Counted from the stretch's first letter, positions 14,322 to 28,794 are shown. The stretch: 64,000 bases of DNA from Fasciola hepatica (GCA_948099385.1 CANUEZ040000205.1:1984001-2048000), one strand, 5' to 3'. The notes: a model not told the origin generated them from the letters alone. Translations and numbers: made by a program.

Positions 14322-17300
14322 TTGAAATCCATGGAAGCACTCAGTGAACAGCTGTTTCATCCTTGTTCGGACTCGACTCATCAGCAGTGCACATCGACCA
14401 AGCAACCACGGGCACTCCAACAACCGCTGAACCATTGTGAATCGAACAACTTAACAACACAAGGCTATCCGGGATGGCTATCAACGCTTTGTTCAACATC
14501 TACACTACATCATATATAGCACCCTTCCCAAACTGGCTTCAAATTTGAATGGTAACAACCAGCTTCGCGCACACCGATCGACTCCTATGATGGATGAATT
14601 CTCTGTAGGGGCCTAAGTACAACCAACGCATTCCCAAATGATAAACCTACACAGCTTCCTTACTATGCATGCAATTGATTAGTAGTAGGAGATTAGATTA
14701 GATTAGATTCGATTAGAATAGATTTGTATAATATGATTGATCATGCAGCTTGAACGCTCAACTGAGCATTGAAATCCATGGAAGCACTCACTGTACAGCT
14801 GTTTCATCCTTGTTCGGACTCGACTCATCAGCAGTGCACATCGACCGAGCAACCACGGGGACTCCAAGAACCGCTGAACCATTGTGAATCGAACAACTTA
14901 ACAACACACAACTATCCGGGATGGCTCTCAACGCTTTGTTCAACATCTACACTACATCATATAGCACCCTTCCCAAACTGGCTTCAAATTTGAATGGGAA
15001 CAACCAGCTTCGCGCACACCGATCGACTCCTATGATGGATGACTTCTCTGTAGGGGCCTAAGTACAACCAACGCATTCCCAAATGATAAACCTACACAGC
15101 TTCCTTAAAAAAGCTTGCACGTTATTAGCAGTAGGAAATTAGATCAGATTAGATTAGAATAGATTTGTATAATATGATTGATCATGCAGCTTGAGCGCTC
15201 AACTGAGCATTGAAATCCATGGAAGCACTCACTGTACAGCTGTTTCATCCTTGTTCGGACTCGACTCATCAGCAGTGCACATCGACCGAGCAACCACGGG
15301 GACTCCAACAACCGCTGAACCATTGTGAATCGAACAACTCAACAACACAAGGCTATCCGGCATAGCTATCAACGCTTTGTTCAACATCTACACTACATGA
15401 TATAGCACCCTTCCCAAACTGGCTTCAAATTTGAATGGTAACAACCAGCTTCGCGCACACCGATCGACTCCTATGATGGATGACTTCTCTGTAGGGGCCT
15501 AAGTACAACCAACGCATTCCCAAATGAACAACCTACCCAACTTCCTTAATTTGCATGCTATTGATTAGTAGTAGGAGATTAGATTAGATTAGATTAGATT
15601 AGATTAGATTTGTATAATATGATTGATCATGCAGCTTGAACGCTCAACTGAGCATTGAAATCCATGGAAGCACTCAGTGTACAGCTGTTTCATCCTTGTT
15701 CGGACTCAACTCATCAGCAGTGCACATCGACCGAGCAACCACGGGGACTCCAACAACCGCTGAACCATTGTGAATTGAACAACTTAACAACACAAGGCTA
15801 TCCGGGATCGATATCAACGCTTTGTTCAACATCTACACTACATCATATAGCACCCTTTCCAAACTGGCTTCAAATTTGAATGGTAACAACCAGCTTCGCG
15901 CACACCGATCGACTCCTATGATGGATGACTTCTCTGTAGGGGCCTAAGTACAACCAACGCATTCCCAAATGATAAACCTACACAGCTTCCTTACTATGCA
16001 TGCAATTGATTAGTAGTAGGAGATTAGATTAGATTAGATTAGATTAGATTAGATTAGATTTGTATAATATGATTGATCATGCAGCTTGATCGCTCAACTG
16101 AGCATTGAAATCCATGGAAGCACTCACTGTACAGCTGTTTCATCCTTGTTCGGACTCGACTCATCAGCAGTGCACATCGACCGAGCAACCACGGGGACTC
16201 CAACAACCGCTGAACCATTGTGAATCGAACAACTTAACAACACAAGGCTATCCGGGATGGTTATCAACGCTTTGTTCAACATCTACACTACATCATACAT
16301 AGCAACTTTCCCAAACTGGCTTCAAATTTGAATGGTAACAACCAGCTTCGCGCACACCGATCGACTCCTATGATGGATGACTTCTCTGTAGGGGCCTAAG
16401 TACAACCAACGCATTCCCAAATGATAAACCTACACAGCTTCCTTACTATGCATGCAATTGATTAGTAGTAGGAGATTAGATTAAATTAGATTAGATTAGA
16501 ATAGATTTGTATAATATGATTGATCATGCAGCTTGAACGCTCAACTGAGCATTGAAATCCATGGAAGCACTCACTGTACAGCTGTTTCATCCTTGTTCGG
16601 ACTCGACTCATCAGCAGTGCACATCGACCGAGCAACCACGGGCACTCCAACAACCGCTGAACCATTGTGAATCGAACAACTTAACAACACAAGGCTATCC
16701 GGGATGGCTCTCAACGCTTTGTTCAACATCTACACTACATCATATAGCACCCTTCCCAAACTGGCTTCAAATTTGAATGGTAACAACCAGCTTCGCGCAC
16801 ACCGATCGACTCCTATGATGGATGACTCATACGTAGGGGCTTAAGTACAATCAACGCATTCCCAAATAAACAACGTACACAGATTCCTTAAAAAAGCTTG
16901 CACGTTGTCAGCAGTAGGAAATTAGATCAGATTAGATTAGAATAGATTTGTATAATATGATTGATCATGCAGCTTGAACGCTCAACTGAGCATTGAAATC
17001 CATGGAAGCACTCACTGTACAGCTGTTTCATCCTTGTTCGGACTCGACTCATCAGCAGTGCACATCGACCGAGCAACCACGGGGACTCCAACAACCGCTG
17101 AACCATTGTGAATCGAAGAACCTTACAATACAAGGCTATCCGGGATCGCTATCAACGCTTTGTTCAACATCTACACTACATGATATAGCACCCTTCCCAA
17201 ACTGGCTTCAAATTTGAATGGTAACAACCAGCTTCGCGCACACCGATCGACTCCTATGATGGATGAATTCTCTGTAGGGGCCTAAGTACAACCAACGCAT

Positions 17301-17437
17301 TCCCAAATGATAAACCTACACAGCTTCCTTACTATGCATGCAATTGATTAGTAGTAGGAGATTTGATTAGATTAGATTAGATTAGAATAGATTTGTATAA
17401 TAAGATTGATCATGCAGCTTGAACGCTCAACTGAGCA
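14322..17437 (+). repeat. Seven-monomer higher-order repeat, unit 1 (3116 bp)
   Basis: Anchors 14322, 14769, 15210, 15655, 16105, 16552, 16993. Monomer marks in order: CAGTGAACAGCTG with CGACCAAGC; CTCCAAGAACCGC; CCGGCATAGC; GGACTCAACTC; CATACATAGCAAC; near consensus; CGAAGAACCTTACAATAC. The second and sixth are followed by the AAAAAAGCTTGCACG linker. Confidence 0.85.
15107..15112 (-). terminator. Minus-strand T6 run in the AAAAAAGCTTGCACG linker type
   Basis: Six A on the + strand give TTTTTT on the minus strand, enough for RNA polymerase III termination if that polymerase is used. The same linker occurs at 16890-16895, 18228-18233, 20006-20011, 21334-21339, 23117-23122 and 24003-24008, twice in each seven-monomer block and once just after. 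Most other monomers lack a T4+ run here. Confidence 0.3.
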
Positions 17438-20400
17438 TTGAAATCCATGGAAGCACTCAGTGAACAGCTGTTTCATCCTTGTTCGGACTCGACTCATCAG
17501 CAGTGCACATCGACCAAGCAACCACGGGCACTCCAACAACCGCTGAACCATTGTGAATCGAACAACTTAACAACACAAGGCTATCCGGGATGGCTATCAA
17601 CGCTTTGTTCCACATCTACACTACATCATATATAGCACCCTTCCCAAACTGGCTTCAAATTTGAATGGTAACAACCAGCTTCGCGCACACCGATCGACTC
17701 CTATGATGGATGAATTCTCTGTAGGGGCCTAAGTACAACCAACGCATTCCCAAATGATAAACCTACACAGCTTCCTTACTATGCATGCAATTGATTAGTA
17801 GTAGGAGATTTGATTAGATTAGATTAGATTAGATTAGAATAGATTTGTATAATATGATTGATCATGCAGCTTGAACGCTCAACTGAGCATTGAAATCCAT
17901 GGAAGCACTCACTGTACAGCTGTTTCATCCTCTAAGGGACTCGACTCATCAGCAGTGCACATCGACCGAGCAACCACGGGGACTCCAAGAACCGCTGAAC
18001 CATTGTGAATCGAACAACTTAACAACACACAACTATCCGGGATGGCTCTCAACGCTTTGTTCAACATCTACACTACATCATATAGCACCCTTCCCAAACT
18101 GGCTTCAAATTTGAATGGTAACAACCAGCTTCGCGCACACCGATCGACTCCTATGATGGATGACTTCTCTGTAGGGGCCTAAGTACAACCAACGCATTCC
18201 CAAATGATAAACCTACACAGCTTCCTTAAAAAAGCTTGCACGTTGTCAGCAGTAGGAAATTAGATCAGATTAGATTAGAATAGATTTGTATAATATGATT
18301 GATCATGCAGCTTGAACGCTCAACTGAGCATTGAAATCCATGGAAGCACTCACTGTACAGCTGTTTCATCCTTGTTCGGACTCGACTCATCAGCAGTGCA
18401 CATCGACCGAGCAACCACGGGGACTCCAACAACCGCTGAACCATTGTGAATCGAACAACTCAACAACACAAGGCTATCCGGCATAGCTATCAACGCTTTG
18501 TTCAACATCTACACTACATCATATAGCACCCTTCCCAAACTGGCTTCAAATTTGAATGGTAACAACCAGCTTCGCGCACACCGATCGACTCCTATGATGG
18601 ATGACTTCTCTGTAGGGGCCTAAGTACAACCAACGCATTCCCAAATGAACAACCTACCCAACTTCCTTAATTTGCATGCTATTGATTAGTAGTAGGAGAT
18701 TAGATTAGATTAGATTAGATTAGATTAGATTTGTATAATATGATTGATCATGCAGCTTGAACGCTCAACTGAGCATTGAAATCCATGGAAGCACTCAGTG
18801 TACAGCTGTTTCATCCTTGTTCGGACTCAACTCATCAGCAGTGCACATCGACCGAGCAACCACGGGGACTCCAACAACCGCTGAACCATTGTGAATTGAA
18901 CAACTTAACAACACAAGGCTATCCGGGATCGATATCAACGCTTTGTTCAACATCTACACTACATCATATAGCACCCTTTCCAAACTGGCTTCAAATTTGA
19001 ATGGTAACAACCAGCTTCGCGCACACCGATCGACTCCTATGATGGATGACTTCTCTGTAGGGGCCTAAGTACAACCAACGCATTCCCAAATGATAAACCT
19101 ACACAGCTTCCTTACTATGCATGCAATTGATTAGTAGTAGGAGATTAGATTAGATTAGATTAGATTAGATTAGATTTGTATGATATGATTGATCATGCAG
19201 CTTGAGCGCTCAACTGAGCATTGAAATCCATGGAAGCACTCACTGTACAGCTGTTTCATCCTTGTTCGGACTCGACTCATCAGCAGTGCACATCGACCGA
19301 GCAACCACGGGCACTCCAACAACCGCTGAACCATTGTGAATCGAACAACTTAAAAACAAAACGCTACTCGGGATCGCTATCAACGCTTTGTTCAACATAT
19401 ACACTACATCATATATAGCACCCTTCCCAAACTCGCTTCAAATTTGAATGGTAACAACCAGCTTCGCGCACACCGATCGACTCCTATGATGGATGAATTC
19501 TCTGTAGGGGCCTAAGTACAACCAACGCATTCCCAAATGATAAACCTACACAGCTTCCTTACTATGCATGCAATTGATTAGTAGTAGGAGATTAGATTAG
19601 ATTAGATTAGATTAGAATAGATTTGTATAATATGATTGATCATGCAGCTTGAACGCTCAACTGAGCATTGAAATCCATGGAAGCACTCACTGTACAGCTG
19701 TTTCATCCTTGTTCGGACTCGACTCATCAGCAGTGCACATCGACCGAGCAACCACGGGGACTCCAACAACCGCTGAACCATTGTGAATCGAACAACTTAA
19801 CAACACACAACTATCCGGGATGGTTATCAACGCTTTGTTCAACATCTACACTACATCATATAGCACCCTTCCCAAACTGGCTTCAAATTTGAATGGGAAC
19901 AACCAGCTTCGCGCACACCGATCGACTCCTATGATGGATGACTGCTCTGTAGGGGCCTAAGTACAACCAACGCATTCCCAAATGAACAACCTACACAGCT
20001 TCCTTAAAAAAGCTTGCACGTTGTCAGCAGTAGGAAATTAGATCAGATTAGATTAGAATAGATTTGTATAATATGATTGATCATGCAGCTTGAACGCTCA
20101 ACTGAGCATTGAAATCCATGGAAGCACTCACTGTACAGCTGTTTCATCCTTGTTCGGACTCGACTCATCAGCAGTGCACATCGACCGAGCAACCACGGGG
20201 ACTCCAACAACCGCTGAACCATTGTGAATCGAAGAACTTTACAATACAAGGCTATCCGGGATCGCTATCAACGCTTTGTTCAACATCTACACTACATGAT
20301 ATAGCACCCTTCCCAAACTGGCTTCAAATTTGAATGGTAACAACCAGCTTCGCGCACACCGATCGACTCCTATGATGGATGAATTCTCTGTAGGGGCCTA

Positions 20401-20553
20401 AGTACAACCAACGCATTCCCAAATGATAAACCTACACAGCTTCCTTACTATGCATGCAATTGATTAGTAGTAGGAGATTAGATTAGATAAGATTAGATTA
20501 GAATAGATTTGTATAATAAGATTGATCATGCAGCTTGAACGCTCAACTGAGCA
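17438..20553 (+). repeat. Seven-monomer higher-order repeat, unit 2 (3116 bp)
   Basis: Anchors 17438, 17890, 18331, 18776, 19221, 19668, 20109, in the same order as unit 1. Two members differ. The one at 17890 has the CTAAGGG loop variant. The fifth, at 19221, has been replaced by the monomer type of 6855, 8161 and 10356 (TTAAAAACAAAACGCTACTC, CAACATATACAC). This suggests gene conversion or exchange across 9 to 12 kb. Confidence 0.85.
17910..17957 (-). ncRNA. Candidate hammerhead ribozyme, alternative loop II form
   Basis: The six bases inside the helix II hairpin are replaced as a block: CUUAGA instead of GAACAA on the minus strand. The flanking GUCC and GGAU, which can pair with each other, are unchanged, as are the core, helix III and helix I. 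Copies anchored at 7724, 9030, 11225, 38754, 39644 and 61324 carry the same loop. A change confined to the loop is what a structured RNA would tolerate, though one replaced block inherited by several copies is a single event, not independent covariation. Confidence 0.66.
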
Positions 20554-23500
20554 TTGAAATCCATGGAAGCACTCAGTGAACAGCTGTTTCATCCTTGTTC
20601 GGACTCGACTCATCAGCAGTGCACATCGACCAAGCAACCACGGGCACTCCAACAACCGCTGAACCATTGTGAATCGAACAACTTAACAACACAAGGCTAT
20701 CCGGGATGGCTATCAACGCTTTGTTCCACATCTACACTACATCATATATAGCACCCTTCCCAAACTGGCTTCAAATTTGAATGGTAACAACCAGCTTCGC
20801 GCACACCGATCGACTCCTATGATGGATGAATTCTCTGTAGGGGCCTAAGTACAACCAACGCATTCCCAAATGATAAACCTACACAGCTTCCTTACTATGC
20901 ATGCAATTGATTAGTAGTAGGAGATTAGATTAGATTAGATTAGAATAGATTTGTATAATATGATTGATCATGCAGCTTGAACGCTCAACTGAGCATTGAA
21001 ATCCATGGACGCACTCACTGTACAGCTGTTTCATCCTTGTTCGGACTCGACTCATCAGCAGTGCACATCGACCGAGCAACCACGGGGACTCCAACAACCG
21101 CTGAACCATTGTGAATCGAACAACTTAACAACACACAACTATCCGGGATGGCTCTCAACGCTTTGTTCAACATCTACACTACATCATATAGCACCCTTCC
21201 CAAACTGGCTTCAAATTTGAATGGTAACAACCAGCTTCGCGCACACCGATCGACTCCTATGATGGATGACTTCTCTGTAGGGGCCTAAGTACAACCAACG
21301 CATTCCCAAATGATAAACCTACACAGCTTCCTTAAAAAAGCTTGCACGTTATTAGCAGTAGGAAATTAGATCAGATTAGATTAGAATAGATTTGTATAAT
21401 ATGATTGATCATGCAGCTTGAGCGCTCAACTGAGCATTGAAATCCATGGAAGCACTCACTGTACAGCTGTTTCATCCTTGTTCGGACTCGACTCATCAGC
21501 AGTGCACATCGACCGAGCAACCACGGGGACTCCAACAACCGCTGAACCATTGTGAATCGAACAACTCAACAACACAAGGCTATCCGGCATAGCTATCAAC
21601 GCTTTGTTCAACATCTACACTACATGATATAGCACCCTTCCCAAACTGGCTTCAAATTTGAATGGTAACAACCAGCTTCGCGCACACCGATCGACTCCTA
21701 TGATGGATGACTTCTCTGTAGGGGCCTAAGTACAACCAACGCATTCCCAAATGAACAACCTACCCAACTTCCTTAATTTGCATGCTATTGATTAGTAGTA
21801 GGAGATTAGATTAGATTAGATTAGATTAGATTAGATTTGTATAATATGATTGATCATGCAGCTTGAACGCTCAACTGAGCATTGAAATCCATGGAAGCAC
21901 TCAGTGTACAGCTGTTTCATCCTTGTTCGGACTCAACTCATCAGCAGTGCACATCGACCGAGCAACCACGGGGACTCCAACAACCGCTGAACCATTGTGA
22001 ATCGAACAACTTAACAACACAAGGCTATCCGGGATCGATATCAACGCTTTGTTCAACATCTACACTACATCATATAGCACCCTTTCCAAACTGGCTTCAA
22101 ATTTGAATGGTAACAACCAGCTTCGCGCACACCGATCGACTCCTATGATGGATGACTTCTCTGTAGGGGCCTAAGTACAACCAACGCATTCCCAAATGAT
22201 AAACCTACACAGCTTCCTTACTATGCATGCAATTGATTAGTAGTAGGAGATTAGATTAGATTAGATTAGATTAGATTAGATTAGATTTGTATAATATGAT
22301 TGATCATGCAGCTTAAACGTTCAACTGAGCATTGAAATCCATGGAAGCACTCACTGTACAGCTGTTTCATCCTTGTTCGGACTCGACTCATCAGCAGTGC
22401 ACATCGACCGAGCAACCACGGGGACTCCAACAACCGCTGAACCATTGTGAATCGAACAACTTAACAACACAAGGCTATCCGGGATGGTTATCAACGCTTT
22501 GTTCAACATCTACACTACATCATACATAGCAACTTTCCCAAACTGGCTTCAAATTTGAATGGTAACAACCAGCTTCGCGCACACCGATCGACTCCTATGA
22601 TGGATGAATTCTCTGTAGGGGCCTAAGTACAACCAACGCATTCCCAAATGATAAACCTACACAGCTTCCTTACTATGCATGCAATTGATTAGTAGTAGGA
22701 GATTAGATTAAATTAGATTAGATTAGAATAGATTTGTATAATATGATTGATCATGCAGCTTGAACGCTCAACTGAGCATTGAAATCCATGGAAGCACTCA
22801 CTGTACAGCTGTTTCATCCTTGTTCGGACTCGACTCATCAGCAGTGCACATCGACCGAGCAACCACGGGGACTCCAACAACCGCTGAACCATTGTGAATC
22901 GAACAACTTAACAACACACAACTATCCGGGATGGCTCTCAACGCTTTGTTCAACATCTACACTACATCATATAGCACCCTTCCCAAACTGGCTTCAAATT
23001 TGAATGGGAACAACCAGCTTCGCGCACACCGATCGACTCCTATGATGGATGACTTCTCAGTAGGGGCCTAAGTACAACCAACGCATTCCCAAATGAACAA
23101 CCTACACAGCTTCCTTAAAAAAGCTTGCACGTTGTTAGCAGTAGGAAATTAGATTAGATTAGATTAGAATAGATTTGTATAATATGATTGATCATGCAGC
23201 TTGAACGCTCAACTGAGCATTGAAATCCATGGAAGCACTCACTGTACAGCTGTTTCATCTATGTTCGGACTCGACTCATCAGCAGTGCACATCGACCGAG
23301 CAACCACGGGGACTCCAACAACCGCTGAACCATTGTGAATCGAAGAACTTTACAATACAAGGCTATCCGGGATCGCTATCAACGCTTTGTTCAACATCTA
23401 CACTACATGATATAGCACCGTTCCCAAACTGGCTTCAAATTTGAATGGTAACAACCAGCTTCGCGCACACCGATCGACTCCTATGATGGATGAATTCTCT

Positions 23501-23664
23501 GTAGGGGCCTAAGTACAACCAACGCATTCCCAAATGATAAACCTACACAGCTTCCTTACTATGCATGCAATTGATTAGTAGTAGGAGATTAGATTAGATT
23601 AGATTAGATTAGAATAGATTTGTATAATATGATTGATCATGCAGCTTGAACGCTCAACTGAGCA
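20554..23664 (+). repeat. Seven-monomer higher-order repeat, unit 3 (3111 bp)
   Basis: Anchors 20554, 20996, 21437, 21882, 22332, 22779, 23220, keeping the order of marks seen in the two preceding units, with the CATACATAGCAAC member present at 22332. The 5-bp length difference from units 1 and 2 reflects ATTAG copy number. Confidence 0.85.
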
Positions 23665-26580
23665 TTGAAATCCATGGAAGCACTCACTGTACAGCTGTTT
23701 CATCCTTGTTCGGACTCGACTCATCAGCAGTGCACATCGACCGAGCAACCACGGGGACTCCAACAACCGCTGAACCATTGTGAATCGAACAACTTAACAA
23801 CACACAACTATCCGGGATGGCTCTCAACGCTTTGTTCAACATCTACACTACATCATATAGCACCCTTCCCAAACTGGCTTCAAATTTGAATGGGAACAAC
23901 CAGCTTCGCGCACACCGATCGACTCCTATGATGGATGACTTCTCAGTAGGGGCCTAAGTACAACCAACGCATTCCCAAATGAACAACCTACACAGCTTCC
24001 TTAAAAAAGCTTGCACGTTGTTAGCAGTAGGAAATTAGATCAGATTAGATTAGAATAGATTTGTATAATATGATTGATCATGCAGCTTGAACGCTCAACT
24101 GAGCATTGAAATCCATGGAAGCACTCACTGTACAGCTGTTTCATCCTTGTTCGGACTCGACTCATCAGCAGTGCACATCGACCGAGCAACCACGGGGACT
24201 CCAACAACCGCTGAACCATTGTGAATCGAACAACTTTACAATACAAGGCTATCCGGGATCGCTATCAACGCTTTGTTCAACATCTACACTACATGATATA
24301 GCACCCTTCCCAAACTGGCTTCAAATTTGAATGGTAACAACCAGCTTCGCGCACACCGATCGACTCCTATGATGGATGACTTCTCTGTAGGGGCCTAAGT
24401 ACAACCAACGCATTCCCAAATGATAAACCTACACAGCTTCCTTACTATGCATGCAATTGATTAGTAGTAGGAGATTAGATTAGATTAGATTAGATTAGAA
24501 TAGATTTGTATAATATGATTGATCATGCAGCTTGAACGCTCAACTGAGCATTGAAATCCATGGAAGCACTCACTGTACAGCTGTTTCATCCTATTTCGGA
24601 CTCGACTCATCAGCAGTGCACATCGACCGAGCAACCACGGGGACTCCAACAACCGTTGAACCATTGTGAATCGAACAACTTAACAATACAAGGCTATCCG
24701 GGATGGCTATCATCGCTTTGTTCAACATCTACACTACATCATATATAGCACCCTTCCCAAACTGGCTTCAAATTTCAATGGTAACAACCAGCTTCGCGCA
24801 CACCGATCGACTCCTATGATGAATGACTTCTCTGTAGGGGCCTAAGTACAACCAACGCATTCCCAAATGATAAACCTACACAGCGTACTTAATATGCAAG
24901 TAATTGATTAGTAGTAGGACATTAGATTAGATTAGATTAGATTAGATTAGATTTGTATAATATGATTGATCATGCAGCTTGAACGCTCAACTGAGCATTG
25001 AAATCCATGGAAGCACTCACTGTACAGCTGTTTCATCCTTGTTCGGACTCGACTCATCAGCAGTGCACATCGACCGAGCAACCACGGGCACTCCAACAAC
25101 CGCTGAACCATTGTGAATCGAACAACTTAACAACACAAGGCTATCCGGGATGGCTATCAACGCTTTGTTCAACATCTACACTACATCATATAGCACCCTT
25201 CCCAAACTGGCTTCAAATTTGAATGGTAACAACCAGCTTCGCGCACACCGATCGACTCCTATGATGGATGACTTCTCTGTAGGGGCCTAAGTACAACCAA
25301 CGCATTCCCAAATGAAAACCTACACAGCTCCCTTACTATGCATGCAATTGTTTAGTAGTAGGAGATTAGATTAGATTAGATTAGATTAGAATAGATTTGT
25401 ATAATATGATTAATCATGCAGCTTGAACGCTCAACTGAGCATTGAAATCCATGGAAGCACTCACTGTACAGCTGTTTCATCCTTGTTCGGACTCGACTCA
25501 TCAGCAGTGCACATCGACCGAGCAACCACGGGGACTCCAACAACCGCTGAACCATTGTGAATCGAACAACTTAACAACACAAGGCTATCCGGCATAGCTA
25601 TCAACGCTTTGTTCAACATCTACACTACATGATATAGCACCCTTCCCAAACTGGCTTCAAATTTGAATGGTAACAACCAGCTTCGCGCACACCGATCGAC
25701 TCCTATGATGGATGACTTCTCTGTAGGGGCCTAAGTACAACCAACGCATTCCCAAATGATAAACCTACACAGCTTCCTTACTATGCATGCAATTGATTAG
25801 TAGTAGGAGATTAGATTAGAATAGATTTGTATAATATGATTGATCATGCAGCTTGAACGCTCAACTGAGCATTGAAATCCATGGAAGCACTCACTGTACA
25901 GCTGTTTCATCCTTGTTCGGATTCGACTCATCAGCAGTGCACATCGACCGAGCAACCACGGGGACTCCAACAACCGCTGAACCATTGTGAATCGAACAAC
26001 ATAACAACACAAGGCTATCCGGGATGGCTATCAACGCTTTGTTCAACATCTACACTACATCATACAGCACCCTTCCCAAACTGGCTTCAAATTTGAATGG
26101 TAACAACCATCTTCGCGCACACCGATTGACTCCTATGATGGATGAATTCTCTGTAGGGACCTAAGTACAACCAACGCATTCCCAAATGAAAAACCTACAC
26201 AGCTTCCTTACTATGCATGCAATTGATTAGTAGTAGGAGATTAGATTAGATTAGATTAGATTAGATTTGTATAATATGATTGATCATGCAGCTTGAACGC
26301 TCAACTGAGCATTGAAATCCATGGAAGCACTCACTGTACAGCTGTTTCATCCTGGTTCGGACTCGACTCATCAGCAGTGCACATCGACCGAGCAACCACG
26401 GGCACTCCAACAACCGCTGAACCATTGTGAATCGAACAACTTAACAACACAAGGCTATCCGGGATGGCTATCAACGCTTTGTTCAACATCTACACTACAT
26501 CATATAGCACCCTTCCCAAACTGGCTTCAAATTTGAATGGAAACAACCAGCTTCGTGCACACCGATCGACTCATATGATA
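23665..26580 (+). repeat. Monomers after the higher-order block
   Basis: Anchors 23665, 24106, 24551, 24998, 25442, 25872, 26312. The first two repeat the last two of the preceding block (22779, 23220) at 886 bp, a dimer extension. The one at 25442 has CCGGCATAGC like the third member of the seven-monomer block. No gene is seen. Confidence 0.75.
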
Positions 26581-26771
26581 GATGACTTCTCTGTAGGGGC
26601 CTAAGTACAACCAACGCATTCCCAAATGAAAAACCTACACAGCTTCCTTACTATGCATGCACGTTGATAGCAGTAGAAAATTAGATTAAATTGTATTAAA
26701 ACAGATTTATATAATATGTTTGATCATGCAGCTTGAACGCTCAACTGAGCATTGAAATCCATGGAAGCACT

Positions 26772-26819
26772 CACTGTACAGCAGTTTAATCGTTGATTGG
26801 TCTCGACTCATCAGCAGTG
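26772..26819 (-). pseudogene. Broken hammerhead copy (GAA core lost)
   Basis: The + strand here reads CAGCAGTTTAATCG where the consensus is CAGCTGTTTCATCC. On the minus strand GAAA becomes UAAA, removing G12, and the helix III palindrome is lost. The helix II arm GGAU is also changed. G12 takes part in catalysis in this family, so this copy should be inactive. The same damaged monomer is present again at 28986-29033 through the 2214-bp duplication. Confidence 0.7.
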
Positions 26820-27081
26820 CACATCGACCGAGCAACCACGGGCACTCCAACAACCGCTGAACCATTGTGAATCGAACAACTTAACAATACAAGGCTATCC
26901 GGGATGGCTATCAACGCTTTGTTCAACATCTACACTACATCATATAGCACCGTTCCCAAACTGGCTTCAAATTTGAATGGTAACAACCAGCTTCGCGCAC
27001 ACCGATCCACTCCTATGATGGATGACTTCTCTGTAGGGGCCTAAGTACAACCAACGCATTCCCAAATGATAAACCTACACA

Positions 27082-27145
27082 GCTTCATTACTAAGCGTGC
27101 ACGTTATAAGTATTAGAATTAAGATCATATAAGAATAGAATAGAT
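27082..27145 (+). repeat. Monomer linker lacking a regular ATTAG tract
   Basis: AGCTTCATTACTAAGCGTGC followed by AT-rich non-periodic sequence replaces the microsatellite. It is repeated at 29296-29359 and, with one change, near 31069-31132. Confidence 0.75.
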
Positions 27146-28794
27146 TTGTATAATATGATTGATCATGCAGCTTGAACGCTCAACTGAGCATTGAAATCCA
27201 TGGAAGCACTCACTGTACAGCTGTTTCATCCTTGTTCGGACTCGACTCATCAGCAGAGCACATCGACCGAGCAACCACGGGGACTCCAACAACCGCTGAA
27301 CCATTGTGAATCGAACAACTTAACAACACAAGGCTATCCGGGATCGCTATCAACGCTTTGTTCAACATCTACACTACATCATATAGCACCCTTCCCAAAC
27401 TGGCTTCAAATTTGAATGGTAACAACCAGCTTCGCGCACACCGATCCACTCCTATGATGGATGACTTCTCTGTAGGGGCCTAAGTACAACCAACGCGTTC
27501 TCAAATGATAAACATACACATCTTCATTAAAATGCATGCACGTTAATAGCAGTAGGAAATAAGATTAGATTAGATTAGAATAGATTTGTATAATATGATT
27601 GATCATGCAGCTCGAACGCTCAACTGAGCATTGAAATCCATGGAAGCACTCACTGTACAGCTGTTTCATCCTTGTTCGGACTCGACTCATCACCAGTGCA
27701 CATCGACCGAGCAACCACGGGGACTCCAACAACGGCTGAACCATTGTCAATCGAACAACTTAACAACACAAGGCTATCCGGGATCGCTATCAACGCTTTG
27801 TTCAACATCTACACTACATCATATAGCACCCTTCCCAAACTGGCTTCAAATTTGAATGGTAACAACCAGCTTCGCGCACACCGATCGACTCCTATGATGG
27901 ATGACTTCTCTGTAGGGGCCTAAGTACAACCAACGCATTCCCAAATGATAAACCTACACAGCTTCCTTACTATGCGTGCAATTGATTAGTAGTAGGAGAT
28001 TAGATTAGATTAGATTAGATTAGATTAGATTAGATTTGTATAATATGATTGATCATGCAGCTTGAACGCTCAACTGAGCATTGAAATCCATGGAAGCACT
28101 CAGTGTACAGCTGTTTCATCCTTTTTCGGACTTGACTCATCAGCAGTGCACATCGACCGAGCAACCACGGGCACTCCAACAACCGCTGAACCATTGTGAA
28201 TCGAACAACTTAACAACACGAGGCTATCCGGGATGCCTATCAACGCTTTGTTCAACATCTACACTACATCATACAGCACCCTTCCCAAACTGGCTTCAAA
28301 TTTGAATGGTAACAACCAGCTTCGCGCACACCGATCGACTCCTATGGTGGATGAATTCTCTGTAGGGGCCTAAGTACAACCAACGCATTCCCAAATGAAC
28401 AACTTACACAACTTCCTTAATTTGCACGCAATTGATTAGTAGTAGGAGATTAGATTAGATTAGATTAGATTAGATTAGATTTGTATAATATGATTGAGCA
28501 TGCAGCTTGAACGCTCAACTGAGCATTGAAATCCATGGAAGCACTCACTGTACAGCTGTTTCATCCTTGTTCGGACTCGACTCATCAGCAGTGCACATCG
28601 ACCGAGCAACCACGGGCACTCCAAGAACGGCTGAACCATTGTGAATCGAACAACTTAACAACACAAGTCTATCCGGGATGCCTATCGACGCTTTGTTCAA
28701 CATCTACACTACATCATATACCACCGTTCCCAAACTGGCTTCAAATTTGAATGGTAACAACCAGCTTCGCGCACACCGATCGACTCCTATGATG

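Larger units (their letters stand above)
26581..28794 (+). repeat. First unit of a 2214-bp five-monomer duplication
   Basis: Anchors 26752, 27191, 27631, 28081, 28526 match 28966, 29405, 29845, 30295, 30740 at a constant 2214 bp, and I saw no differences. The left edge is defined by A at 26580 against G at 28794. The unit includes a broken ribozyme copy (26752) and two unusual linkers that lack a regular ATTAG tract. Confidence 0.88.
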
